NCBI GenBank assembly: GCA_022562335.1
Contig: JADFPM010000016.1
Location: forward strand, 1-19,868
Direction of reading: 5' to 3'
DNA from: Chloroflexota bacterium
GTDB taxonomy: Bacteria; Chloroflexota; Dehalococcoidia; Lucifugimonadales; UBA3495
DNA: 19,868 nt
How positions within the stretch are numbered: position 1 is the stretch's first letter; every line of letters starts with the position of its first letter. A program made the position numbers and the translations under genes. This document shows positions 1 to 7,258 of this stretch, one piece after another. The notes beneath the pieces are model-generated. The model had not been told where the DNA came from. It was given only the letters and a program-made list of their open reading frames with translations, and did not search any database.

Positions 1-2595
1 CACCCGGCTGCTGAAGATACCGGAGGCGGCACCGAGCTTCCCCAGGGCGGCCCCCATGGGCTGGTGGGCCGCCGCCGAGAGATCAGGCGATTGGAACGCC
101 TATTCGGGCAACGCCCAGCGTCTCCCGTGCTTCTTTCGGGGAACACGGGCGTGGGCAAAACCGAGCTGGCTTTGGGTTTCGCCAACTGGATCCAGAAAAC
201 AGGCTCACAGCAACTGCCGGGAGGCGTGTTCTATACCTCATTTGAGGTTGGCGCCGGGCTGGAACGCGTGGTCCACGAGATCGGCACCGCCGTAGCCGGT
301 CTGGATTTCGCCGATCTACCCGGTGATGCCCAGAGGGAATGGGTCCTGGACTACCTGAAGGAACACCCTTCCCTGGTGGTCTGGGATTCATTGGAACGGA
401 TTGCGGGTTTCCCCAGACCGGACAACCCTGGGTTGCTGGACACCGAAGAACAGGCGGACCTGAACGAATTTCTGGAACAGGTGGCGGCCGGCGGGAGTAC
501 TTGGGTCTTGCTGGTAAGCCGAAGCCAGACAGAACCATGGCTCACCATCGAACACCAGGGTTTCGAATTGAAGGGGTTGGAAGGCGCCGACCGGATCGAG
601 TTGGGCGGCCTGCTGCTGGCTGGAACGGCTACCGGAACAACTACTGGAACGACTACTGGAACGACTACGGCATCGGGCGGCGGCCAGGGGATCCAGAGCC
701 ACCTGGGGGCAGAATACCTTCAGCTTTTGGAGTTGATCGAAGGCCATCCCCTGGCTATGCAGATCGCCCTGCCCATCCTTGAATCCACTCCCGCTTCGGT
801 GGTGGCCGGCGAACTGGAGAAAAGGATCGAGAGCTTAACGGACCATGCCCAGGAGGAAGGACGGGACGGGTTTTTGACCGCGGCCATGGAATACTCCTTC
901 TCCCGCATGTCCCACCGCAGCCGCGCTCATCTGCCATTCCTGTCCCTGTTCCAGCGCCGGGTGATGATGGACGTGTTGACCCACATCACCCAGGAGCGGC
1001 CCTACCGGACCGTCATGGGCGAGGAGTTGGGCTATGGCGCCTGCCGGACGTTGCTACGTTCGGCCCGGGCTGCGGGGTTCCTGGAGCCGGTGACCCCCAG
1101 TGTGTATCAGATCAACCCGGCTTTCCCCTGGTTTTACGGCCGGGGCCTGCACCAGCAGGTTCGGCAGTCGGGTGTCCGGGACCTGGAGCGTGAGTTCGTG
1201 AGGGTCTACGCCGACACCGCCGACTACTTCCTGGAGACCCTTTACGAGAACCAGGACTCCGGCACCACGGCGGTCCTAGCCGAAGAAGGAAACATCACGC
1301 AGGCGCTGGGCCTGGCGCTGGAAGACCAGCAATGGGATACCGCCCAGGTCCTGGTCCAACCGCTGGCCCAGGTTTACCGCATGCAGAAACGGTATCCCGA
1401 ATTACGCCGGCTGCGGCGGCAACTGGTGCAGACGCTGGCTCCCGAGTCCGGAGCGGCGGAAGAGGCCCAACAGCGGGGCGGCATCGAGCTCTGGTTGTAC
1501 CTGATGGGCACCGAGGCCAGCGAGGCCACCGACCTGGGCGACCTGACCCGCTCCGAAGAACTGAACGGCCTGTTACTTGCTTACCTGGAATCTCAACCCG
1601 AGGGCGATCAGGACCCCAGGACAGCTTCGGTCTACCACCAATTCGGCGTCATTGCCCAGGGCCGGTGGCAGTTGGAGTCGGCCGACGAATGGTTCCAGAA
1701 GTCGTTGGCGATAATCGAGGCAGGCGAGGACCGGGAGTCCGTGGCGGACGAATATTACTGCCTGGGCCAGATCCGCTTGCACCAGCGGTTGTATACCGAA
1801 GCGAAGGACTGGTACAGCAAGGCCTTGGACATCCATCAACGCCTGGAAGACCCGGAAGAACTGGTGAAGGATTACCGCGCCCTGGGCTTGGCCGCCCAAT
1901 ACCGGTTCGAGCACGACGAGGCGGAAAGCTGGTACCAGCGCGCCAGGGCGATCCTGGAAGAGAACCGCGACGAGGAAACGGCCATATTGGTCTACCACGA
2001 GTTGGGCACCGTGTACCTCTCCAGATTCGACTACGAGGAAGCCGACCGCTGGTACATGCAGGCCTTGACCTTGAGCGACCAACTGGGCAAGCCGGAGCAA
2101 ATGGCGCTGGAATTCCACTACCTGGGCCTCATGGAACAAAGCCGCGGCCTGTTTTTTGACGATGCCGAGAACTGGTTCCAGATGGCTCGGGAGAAGCTTG
2201 AGGAACTGGGGGACATCAAGGGCGTGGGCGACGAGTCCCGCCAGTTGGGCGTTCTTTTTCACGAGCAGAAGAAGCTGGAAGAAGCCGAACAGTGGTACCG
2301 CAAGGCCCTGGATATCTTCCAGGAGTTGGAGGATGTGCAGCGGGTGTCCCGCACCCTGGGCCAGTTGGCCATGGTGGAAGAAGAGCGGGGCGACTTGGCC
2401 GCGTCTTTGGCATGGGCCCACCGGACTTATCAACTAGCCCTGGACCACGACCTGCCCGTAATGGTCCAGGTCAAGGCCCATTTGGCCCGTCTTAGGGATA
2501 GCTACGGACAGGAAGCATTCATCGAATGGTGGCGGGGCTCCACCGGCGGCGACCCGCCCAGCGACCTGGACGTGGACACCAGCACCATCCTCTAA
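1..2595 (+). CDS. STAND/NB-ARC-like P-loop ATPase with C-terminal TPR repeats (5'-partial)
   Basis: Probable signal-transduction or scaffold ATPase. The frame is open from base 1, so the start lies outside the window; the first internal start is GTG at 64, and residue numbers here count from it. The codons before it read as a Gly/Pro-rich linker leading into LVGRRREI, the usual entry to an NB-ARC/AAA module that follows another domain. Visible motifs: Walker A GNTGVGKT (26-33), Walker B LVVWD (104-108), a sensor-like VLLVSRS (148-154) and a GHPLA motif (227-231, compare GxPLA of NB-ARC). A Thr/Gly low-complexity insert lies at 187-203. From about 525 to 800 there are six or seven TPR-like units with a recurring A-x-x-W-[YF]-x-x-A pattern. 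STAND proteins of this layout often carry an N-terminal effector (CHAT, TIR, protease or DNA-binding); which one is present here cannot be seen. Function is inferred from architecture only. Confidence 0.8.
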   Translation, partial: HPAAEDTGGGTELPQGGPHGLVGRRREIRRLERLFGQRPASPVLLSGNTGVGKTELALGFANWIQKTGSQQLPGGVFYTSFEVGAGLERVVHEIGTAVAGLDFADLPGDAQREWVLDYLKEHPSLVVWDSLERIAGFPRPDNPGLLDTEEQADLNEFLEQVAAGGSTWVLLVSRSQTEPWLTIEHQGFELKGLEGADRIELGGLLLAGTATGTTTGTTTGTTTASGGGQGIQSHLGAEYLQLLELIEGHPLAMQIALPILESTPASVVAGELEKRIESLTDHAQEEGRDGFLTAAMEYSFSRMSHRSRAHLPFLSLFQRRVMMDVLTHITQERPYRTVMGEELGYGACRTLLRSARAAGFLEPVTPSVYQINPAFPWFYGRGLHQQVRQSGVRDLEREFVRVYADTADYFLETLYENQDSGTTAVLAEEGNITQALGLALEDQQWDTAQVLVQPLAQVYRMQKRYPELRRLRRQLVQTLAPESGAAEEAQQRGGIELWLYLMGTEASEATDLGDLTRSEELNGLLLAYLESQPEGDQDPRTASVYHQFGVIAQGRWQLESADEWFQKSLAIIEAGEDRESVADEYYCLGQIRLHQRLYTEAKDWYSKALDIHQRLEDPEELVKDYRALGLAAQYRFEHDEAESWYQRARAILEENRDEETAILVYHELGTVYLSRFDYEEADRWYMQALTLSDQLGKPEQMALEFHYLGLMEQSRGLFFDDAENWFQMAREKLEELGDIKGVGDESRQLGVLFHEQKKLEEAEQWYRKALDIFQELEDVQRVSRTLGQLAMVEEERGDLAASLAWAHRTYQLALDHDLPVMVQVKAHLARLRDSYGQEAFIEWWRGSTGGDPPSDLDVDTSTIL
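622..669 (+). repeat. Four-copy 12-bp tandem repeat inside the ATPase gene
   Basis: Four consecutive 12-bp units (622-633, 634-645, 646-657, 658-669), each beginning GGAAC; the third and fourth differ from each other only at the last base. The unit is a multiple of three, so gain or loss of copies keeps the frame and lengthens or shortens a Thr/Gly linker between the nucleotide-binding core and the GHPLA region. Confidence 0.85.
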
Positions 2596-2602
2596 CCAAG
2601 TT

Positions 2603-2647
2603 GTCCTTGCCGTTCTCCTTCGGCCTACAAATCTTGCAGGCAAGGAC
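2603..2647. other. 9-bp inverted repeat after the ATPase/TPR gene
   Basis: GTCCTTGCC (2603-2611) is perfectly complementary to GGCAAGGAC (2639-2647) with a 27-nt loop, starting 8 nt past the stop of the TPR gene. There is no T-tract, so it is not a classical intrinsic terminator; it could stabilise the 3' end of the mRNA. A second inverted repeat, GCCTGGG (2706-2712) with CCCAGGC (2733-2739), lies in the leader of the next gene. Confidence 0.4.
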
Positions 2648-2795
2648 CCATCGGTTGCGCCCAGCCCCGTTCCGAGATACATTTGTGGCGTCAACGTGTT
2701 TGTTTGCCTGGGAACCGTAAATATCCATTTGACCCAGGCGCGATTCCCCTGAACACTTGATCTACCAAGACGATCCCAATAAAGGAGAAACCCCG

Positions 2796-3641
2796 ATGAG
2801 CGTAGGCACATCCATCCCCCTCCCGGCCTATACGGTAGACCCGGCATTCATGGCGCGCAAAGCTGAAGAACTGGGTTTTGAGTCCATCTGGTACGCCGAA
2901 CATCCCGCGGTGCCGGTGCACAGCGACAGCCCATTCCCGTCCACCGGCGGCGCCATCCCCGAAACCTACTCCCATTTCAGCGACCCGTATATCGCCCTGG
3001 CCCGGGCGTCGGCGGTCACCACCACCATAAAACTGGCCACCGGCATCACTTTGGTGCCCGAACGCAATCCCATCCTGCTGGCCAAGGAGATCGCCGTCTT
3101 GGACCACTACAGCGGCGGCCGGTTCCTGTTCGGCGTCGGCACCGGCTGGCTGAGGGAGGAGACGGAGCTTATGGGCGGCGACTTCGACCATCGCTGGACC
3201 CAGACCAAAGAAGCCATCCTGGTGATGAAGGAACTCTGGACGAAAGACGAGGCCGAGTTCCACGGACAGTACTTCGACTTCCCGCTGGTCAGGTCTTACC
3301 CCAAACCGTTTCAAAAGCCCCACCCCCCGATCATATTGGGAGGCATGGCCAAAAATGTGTTGCGCCGGGTGATCAACTACGCCGATGGCTGGCTGCCCAA
3401 CCGTGTCACCCCGGCCCAGGTGGAAGAAAGCCGCGCCAAGTTGGACGCCATGGCCGCCGAAGTGGGCCGCGACCCGGCATCCATAACCATCTCGGTCTAC
3501 GGACAGGACCCCGACCGGACCGTGGTGCAATCGCTGTTGAACGCGGGCGCCAACCGGGTGGTGGTGCGTCCTGACTACTACGACACCGAAGAGGGAATGG
3601 GCCGGGAACTGGAACGCATGGCTGAAGAAGTATTGCGGTAG
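2796..3641 (+). CDS. Luciferase-like (LLM class) flavin/F420-dependent oxidoreductase
   Basis: 281-aa TIM-barrel oxidoreductase of the bacterial luciferase superfamily, closest in feel to the TIGR03619 (Rv2161c-type) F420-dependent group. Supporting stretches: ARKAEELGFESIWYAEH near the N-terminus, LATGITLVPERNPILLAKE, then GGRFLFGVGTGWLREE and the PHPPIILGG segment near two thirds of the length, all typical of LLM proteins. The substrate cannot be predicted; such enzymes use FMNH2 or F420H2 to oxidise or reduce small organics. The start is ATG 2796, preceded by AAAGGAG at a good distance; the frame could be extended back to TTG 2757 but without a ribosome site. MmgE/PrpD follows 64 nt downstream on the same strand, so the two may be co-transcribed. 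The family call is firm; the cofactor choice is uncertain. Confidence 0.9.
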   Translation: MSVGTSIPLPAYTVDPAFMARKAEELGFESIWYAEHPAVPVHSDSPFPSTGGAIPETYSHFSDPYIALARASAVTTTIKLATGITLVPERNPILLAKEIAVLDHYSGGRFLFGVGTGWLREETELMGGDFDHRWTQTKEAILVMKELWTKDEAEFHGQYFDFPLVRSYPKPFQKPHPPIILGGMAKNVLRRVINYADGWLPNRVTPAQVEESRAKLDAMAAEVGRDPASITISVYGQDPDRTVVQSLLNAGANRVVVRPDYYDTEEGMGRELERMAEEVLR

Positions 3642-3654
3642 GCCCCTCAATGAC

Positions 3655-3675
3655 GGGCTGAGATTCTTTCAGCCC
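3655..3675. other. Hairpin between the LLM oxidoreductase and MmgE/PrpD genes
   Basis: GGGCTGA (3655-3661) pairs with TCAGCCC (3669-3675) around a 7-nt loop, 13 nt after the LLM stop codon. No U-tract follows, so it is more likely an mRNA processing or stability element than a full terminator. Confidence 0.4.
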
Positions 3676-3705
3676 TATCAACACCAGATCGCCCAGGAGG
3701 GAAGC

Positions 3706-5064
3706 ATGGACAGAACCACCGATATCCTGACCGATTACGCTTGCAACCTCACCTACGAAGACTTGAGTCCAGAGGCGGTGAAGCAGGTCAAGCGGACGCT
3801 GATAGACACCCTGGGCTGCGCGGCCGGCGGGTTTCTGTCCGAGCCGGGTAAGATCGCCCGGAGCATGGCATCCAGCGTTAGCAGCGATATGCCGGCACGA
3901 ATACTGGGCACAGACGTTTATAGCTCGCCGGACATGGCCGGGTTCGCCAACGGTGTGATGGTTCGGTATCTAGACTGCAACGATTGCTACTTCTCTCCCG
4001 GCGGCGGGCATCCCAGCGATATGATCCCGGCGGTCCTCGCCCTGGCCGATCCCATGGCTGCCGGCGGGAAAGACATCATCACCGCCATCGTGCTGGCCTA
4101 TGAGGTCTTTTGCCGCCTGTCCGACGAAGTCTTGACCGGCGAACTGGGCTGGGACCAGGGAATGTTCAGCGTCATCGGGGCCGCCTGCGCCGCCGGAAAG
4201 ATCATGGAGTTGGACAAAAACCAGATGGCCAACGCCATCTCCTTAGCGGTGGCCCCCAGTCTGCCCCTGGGCGTCACCCGAACCGGCGAATTATCCATGT
4301 GGAAGGGTTGCGCCACCGCCAGCGCCACCCGGTCGGCCATCTTCGCCGCCCTTTTGGCCGGCCAAGGCATGACCGGGCCCTCGGAGCCGTTTGAAGGCAA
4401 GCGCGGCCTGTGGGAACAGGCGGTTGGCAGGCAGGTGCAGCTGGGAGCAATGGGGGGCGGAAACGAGCCCTTCCGCATCACCGATAGCTTCTTCAAAGCC
4501 TATCCGGCCCAGATACACACCCAAGCGCCCACGGGCCTAGCATTGGAACTGCAACCCCTGGTCTCTTCCAAGGAGATCGAATCGATACGCATACACGCCT
4601 ATCGCAGCGCCTGTAGTACGCCGGCCACCGAGCCGACAAAGTGGGACCCAAAAACCAGGGAATCGGCAGACCACAGCATTCCCTACATGGTGGCCGTGGC
4701 ATTTCTGGACGGCGGGGTTAGTCCGGCCAGCTTCACCAGCCAAAAGATCAGCGACCCGGGCATCAGGGAGTTGATCTCCAAGATCACCATCGAAGAGAAT
4801 GAAGAATACACCGGAAAATATCCCGGGGAATACAACATCCGCATGGAGGTTTCGGACCGATCGGGAAAGACCCACGCAGCCCATACCAGTTTTCCCAAGG
4901 GGCACCAAAACAACCCGTTGAGCGACGAAGAGTTGGAGGCCAAATTCCGTGGTTTGTCCAGCGGTGTTTGGAGCGACGGCCAGAGCGCCGCGGCCCTGGA
5001 GTTGATCTGGGCCCTGGAAGACCTGACCAGCCTGGACGAGTTGATGGACGGCCTGGTGGTTTAA
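3706..5064 (+). CDS. MmgE/PrpD family protein
   Basis: 452 aa, the normal length for the MmgE/PrpD family, whose characterised members include 2-methylcitrate dehydratase (PrpD), cis-aconitate decarboxylase and iminodisuccinate epimerase. Visible family features: a helical N-terminal domain with VKRTLIDTLGCAAGG, the GGGHPSDMIPAVLALAD stretch around 100-118, and MWKGCATASATRSAIFAALLAGQ followed by a GPSEPFEGKRG motif near 200-235. AGGAGG sits 5 nt before the ATG, giving a confident start. The reaction is probably hydration/dehydration or isomerisation of a small carboxylic acid. No other methylcitrate-cycle gene is nearby, so a PrpD function should not be assumed. The adjacent LLM oxidoreductase suggests a small catabolic unit, which is inference. 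Confidence 0.92.
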   Translation: MDRTTDILTDYACNLTYEDLSPEAVKQVKRTLIDTLGCAAGGFLSEPGKIARSMASSVSSDMPARILGTDVYSSPDMAGFANGVMVRYLDCNDCYFSPGGGHPSDMIPAVLALADPMAAGGKDIITAIVLAYEVFCRLSDEVLTGELGWDQGMFSVIGAACAAGKIMELDKNQMANAISLAVAPSLPLGVTRTGELSMWKGCATASATRSAIFAALLAGQGMTGPSEPFEGKRGLWEQAVGRQVQLGAMGGGNEPFRITDSFFKAYPAQIHTQAPTGLALELQPLVSSKEIESIRIHAYRSACSTPATEPTKWDPKTRESADHSIPYMVAVAFLDGGVSPASFTSQKISDPGIRELISKITIEENEEYTGKYPGEYNIRMEVSDRSGKTHAAHTSFPKGHQNNPLSDEELEAKFRGLSSGVWSDGQSAAALELIWALEDLTSLDELMDGLVV

Positions 5065-5091
5065 TGGTTGAGTGGTTTAGCCGTTTGACAC

Positions 5092-5120
5092 TTAGTTGCC
5101 AGATACGAGTATGTTATAAT
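5092..5120 (+). promoter_or_regulatory. Extended -10 housekeeping-sigma promoter
   Basis: TATAAT at 5115-5120 matches the consensus exactly and is preceded by TG plus one base, the extended -10 signature. The weak -35 candidate TTAGTT (5092-5097) lies 17 nt upstream. A TTGACA at 5085-5090 is 24 nt away, too far for normal use. Transcription would begin near 5127. Confidence 0.65.
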
Positions 5121-5126
5121 CACGCC

Positions 5127-5417
5127 CGAAAATGGTCCAGCGCCGGTTTGGTGCCATTATCAGACCAGGCACGCCGGTAAAGGCATATACCCAGTGATCC
5201 AGTATTTGGAACAGAAAAGCGGGGACATGCCAAGAACCGCTTCCGAATCGGATTAGGGACTATTTTTCTCTGAGATCACCCGGCCCATCCTCGATGGGCG
5301 GAGAAAGGCCTTGTTAAATACGGCCTATCCAGCGGTTTCCGGGAATCGCCGCCCCGGCCAAAGGGGCGCCATTGCCGTAGAGGGCATTGGGCCTTGGGCC
5401 CAGCCCGGTGTTTTTTT
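5127..5417 (+). ncRNA. Candidate structured small RNA (or attenuated leader of the sigma gene), about 290 nt
   Basis: The unit is bounded by a consensus promoter and an intrinsic terminator and has no credible coding frame. Local stems seen by eye: CCGG/GTGCC (5143-5155) with GGCAC/CCGG (5168-5177); AAGCGG (5217-5222) with CCGCTT (5237-5242); GCCCATC (5283-5289) with GATGGGC (5293-5299); CGCCCC (5350-5355) with GGGGCG (5363-5368). I could not match it to RNase P RNA, tmRNA, SRP RNA, a 6S RNA or a known riboswitch. It may act alone, or, since the sigma gene starts 93 nt past the terminator, be a leader with an attenuator. No folding or homology search was possible. Confidence 0.45.
5382..5417 (+). 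terminator. Rho-independent terminator or attenuator
   Basis: GGGC, a 2-nt bulge and TGGGCC (5382-5393) pair across a TTG loop with GGCCCA and GCCC (5397-5406), giving about 10 GC-rich base pairs. Four bases later comes a run of seven T (5411-5417). It lies upstream of the sigma gene, so it ends a transcript from the 5115-5120 promoter or attenuates it. Confidence 0.65.
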
Positions 5418-5509
5418 CGCCGCCGCTTGCTCGGTTCCAATCCAGATACGATTCAGCTACGTAGTTACCTATGAGAGCGCCGTTCGGACCATGGACGGGG
5501 GACGTTAAC

Positions 5510-6082
5510 GTGGTCAACCACCACGAACTGGACGACCAACAGTTGATTCACCGTGTCGCCCAGGCTGAAAAGGAGGCGCTGGAGGCTTTATATAGCCGTT
5601 ATTCCTCGCCGGTTTACTCCTTGGCAATGTACATGCTCAAACAGCAGGCCCTGGCAGAGGAAGTCACCCAGGACATATTCTTAAATATCTGGTTAAAGGC
5701 GGGGAGTTTCAAGTCTGACCGTGGTGCGCCCAAGGCATGGATAATGAGCGTGGCTCACCACAAAATCATAGATGTGATCCGTTCTCGCAAACGGGCCATC
5801 CAGTCGACCGAGCCGGCCAACTACGATTTGCTGGAACTGCTGCCGTCCTCGGGGATTTCCACCGAAGAAGAGGTGGAGCAAAACCTGGAGCGGGAGCGCA
5901 TCTTGAAGGCTTTGACCATATTACCTCCCGCCCAAAAAGAAGTGATCATGCTGGCCTATTTCAAGGGGTACTCCCAATCGGAAATGGCCGAAATCCTAAG
6001 CCAGCCGCTGGGAACCATCAAAACCCGGGTGCGTCTGGCAATGCAGAAACTGAGAGTCGTGTTACATGACGACAACGAATGA
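5510..6082 (+). CDS. ECF (sigma-70 family) RNA polymerase sigma factor, SigK-like
   Basis: 190-aa extracytoplasmic-function sigma factor. Region 2 spans about 25-92, with EEVTQDIFLNIW and APKAWIMSVAHHKIIDVIRSRKR, which bind core polymerase and the -10. Region 4 spans about 128-182, with LPPAQKEVIMLAYFKGYSQ and a helix-turn-helix ending GTIKTRVRLAMQKLR. I chose GTG 5510 because GGGGGA lies 7 nt upstream and the resulting N-terminus resembles other ECF factors; ATG 5471 would add 13 residues with no clear ribosome site. The 3' end overlaps the anti-sigma gene by 17 nt, implying translational coupling and one operon. The SigK-like label rests on the RskA-type partner. The target promoter and signal are unknown. 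Confidence 0.93.
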   Translation: MVNHHELDDQQLIHRVAQAEKEALEALYSRYSSPVYSLAMYMLKQQALAEEVTQDIFLNIWLKAGSFKSDRGAPKAWIMSVAHHKIIDVIRSRKRAIQSTEPANYDLLELLPSSGISTEEEVEQNLERERILKALTILPPAQKEVIMLAYFKGYSQSEMAEILSQPLGTIKTRVRLAMQKLRVVLHDDNE

Positions 6083-6929
6083 CCCCGTAGGAAGACTTCA
6101 CCCGGAGGACCTGCTAGCGTCGTACGCTCTGGACACCCTGCCGGAAGGTGATGCCGCCCAGGTGGAATCACATCTGGATGTATGTACCCTTTGCCGCGAA
6201 GAGGTCGCCCAGTTGCTTGGGACCACGGTGTTCCTGAGCCAAGCGGTGGAGTGGCAGACCCCGCCCCCTGGGCTGGAATCCCGGTTGATGGAGGCCTTGG
6301 CCAAGAGCCGGTCCCAGGCTGTGCCTCCGGCGCCCGTTGCCTCGGTCTTGGGATTCGCATTCCCCTGGCCGAAGATCCTGGCCCCTGCCGCGGCCGCGGT
6401 GGTTGTGCTGTTGGCTGCTTCGCTGGTGATGAATTTCCGTTATTTCGGCCAAGTGGGCCAGCTTAACGAGGAAAACTCCAACCTCACCGCCCGGGTCCTC
6501 CAGTTCTCCACCGAAGATTCTAAGCTTCTGGAATTCTTGCAGGAGGAGGAAATGGCCAGCTATCTGTTGGCCAATCCGTCCAACGAGCCCTTGATGCTGG
6601 AGCCGCCCGACGGTGGCGGAGAGCAGCAAGGGGTCCTGTTGCTGGGTGAGGACAGCCGGCACGCGATATTGTTGGTGTCAGGCATGCCCCAGGAGTCGTT
6701 GCCAACCAGCTACTATGTGTGGTTGTTCCGGTCCGACCAGCGTGTGCGCATGGGTCAGGTGCAGGTGGATTCATCTGGTTGGGGCACCATGAGCTTCTAC
6801 TATCCGCCGGAGTCGGTGCTGCGGTTTGATGAGTTGGTGTTGAGCCGGCAAGACGTATCGTCGGGAGAAGCCGCTTCCCGCGACATGGTGCTGCAAGGTT
6901 CCTTCGCTTCCTTGAAATCATCCAAGTAG
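6066..6929 (+). CDS. Zinc-binding transmembrane anti-sigma factor (zf-HC2 plus RskA domain)
   Basis: 287-aa membrane anti-sigma factor expected to hold the upstream ECF sigma at the membrane until a signal releases it. The cytoplasmic N-terminus has the ZAS motif H-x3-C-x2-C (H36, C40, C43). A single hydrophobic helix at about 104-123 crosses the membrane, followed by a polar, coiled-coil-like stretch (about 130-165). The C-terminal, probably extracytoplasmic half resembles the RskA domain, including TSYYVWLFRSDQ, a Gly-Trp-Gly element and the terminal MVLQGSFAS. Release is usually by regulated proteolysis or redox loss of zinc; the sequence does not show which. The ATG overlaps the end of the sigma gene and has no strong ribosome site of its own, which fits coupled translation. 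The stop lies inside a 20-bp tandem duplication. Confidence 0.9.
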   Translation: MTTTNDPVGRLHPEDLLASYALDTLPEGDAAQVESHLDVCTLCREEVAQLLGTTVFLSQAVEWQTPPPGLESRLMEALAKSRSQAVPPAPVASVLGFAFPWPKILAPAAAAVVVLLAASLVMNFRYFGQVGQLNEENSNLTARVLQFSTEDSKLLEFLQEEEMASYLLANPSNEPLMLEPPDGGGEQQGVLLLGEDSRHAILLVSGMPQESLPTSYYVWLFRSDQRVRMGQVQVDSSGWGTMSFYYPPESVLRFDELVLSRQDVSSGEAASRDMVLQGSFASLKSSK

Positions 6930-6953
6930 CTCCGAAATCATCCAAGTAGCTCC
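6914..6953 (+). repeat. Perfect 20-bp tandem duplication across the anti-sigma stop codon
   Basis: Bases 6914-6933 are repeated exactly at 6934-6953. The first copy contains the last codons and the TAG stop (6927-6929) of the anti-sigma gene; the second copy is untranslated. This looks like a recent slippage or replication duplication. The protein is unchanged because the stop is in the first copy. Confidence 0.95.
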
Positions 6954-7072
6954 GCAAAGCACCCGGCTGCTCAACCCAGTCTCGTGGCACTTGTGGGTGA
7001 GCAAGCCCGGTTCCACTTAAATTCGTTCTAAATTGCCCGTTTAATCTCTGCCATTCCCGTGCCTCCAGCCGC

Positions 7073-7078
7073 TATACT
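7073..7078 (+). promoter_or_regulatory. Possible -10 element for the small Cys-rich/WrbA-like unit
   Basis: TATACT at 7073-7078 lies about 50 nt before the 39-aa gene. The best -35 candidate, CTGCCA (7048-7053), is at a 19-nt spacing and matches weakly, so this is tentative. Confidence 0.3.
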
Positions 7079-7126
7079 GGTGCCAGGTTATGTAATTCGG
7101 CCCGGCGCCGGTTGGGAGGCAGCCCC

Positions 7127-7246
7127 ATGGGGCATGTTGAGGGCCACCATCTGAACTGCGACATATGCGGGGCCAAGATGGTGGAGCAAAAGTGCAAGAT
7201 CCGTTGCTTTAACTGTGGTTTCACCCGGGACTGTTCCGATCCGTAA
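7127..7246 (+). CDS. 39-aa six-cysteine (zinc-finger-like) protein
   Basis: A very short gene easily missed by gene finders. ATG 7127 is preceded by GGGAGG (7114-7119) at a 7-nt spacer, an excellent ribosome site. The peptide has cysteines at 11, 14, 23, 27, 30 and 36, including CDIC, CFNC and a late Cys, plus two adjacent His (7-8), a pattern expected of a small zinc-ribbon or other metal site. It ends 12 nt before the GTG of the flavodoxin-like gene, and its TAA is part of the run that forms that gene's ribosome site (TAAGGAG), so the two are almost certainly co-translated. It may be a metal-binding partner or regulator of the flavoprotein. I recognise no named family. Confidence 0.75.
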   Translation: MGHVEGHHLNCDICGAKMVEQKCKIRCFNCGFTRDCSDP

Positions 7247-7258
7247 GGAGAAGATTTT

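Larger units (their letters stand above)
5065..5509. other. 445-bp gap: promoter, structured RNA candidate and terminator
   Basis: This gap between the MmgE/PrpD gene and the sigma factor is not empty. It holds a near-perfect extended -10 element, several hairpins and a bulged GC stem followed by seven T, listed separately. The 92 bp between the T-tract and the sigma start contain only a Shine-Dalgarno-like GGGGGA. Short open frames in both directions lack ribosome sites and recognisable composition, so I do not call them genes. Confidence 0.7.

Noticed and set aside
622..669. CRISPR-like array
   Set aside because: The units are contiguous 12-bp coding repeats without spacers.
2691..3650. 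319-aa open frame antisense to the LLM oxidoreductase
   Set aside because: The plus-strand gene has a ribosome site and family motifs; the antisense frame has neither.
5085..5120. TTGACA at 5085-5090 as the -35 of the TATAAT promoter
   Set aside because: The spacing is 24 nt, far from 17; the extended -10 with TTAGTT fits better.
5257..5340. Possible TPP riboswitch, because CTGAGATCACCC occurs
   Set aside because: Only the CTGAGA stretch fits; the GAACCTGAT and terminal GGGA elements of the THI box are missing and the downstream gene is a sigma factor.
5127..5417. RNase P RNA, tmRNA or SRP RNA identity for the RNA candidate
   Set aside because: No GAGGAAAGTCC-type core, no tRNA-like ends or tag frame, and no SRP tetraloop region are visible.
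5311..5517. 65-67-aa open frames on both strands in the pre-sigma gap
   Set aside because: No ribosome sites, they overlap the terminator hairpin, and composition is unlike protein.
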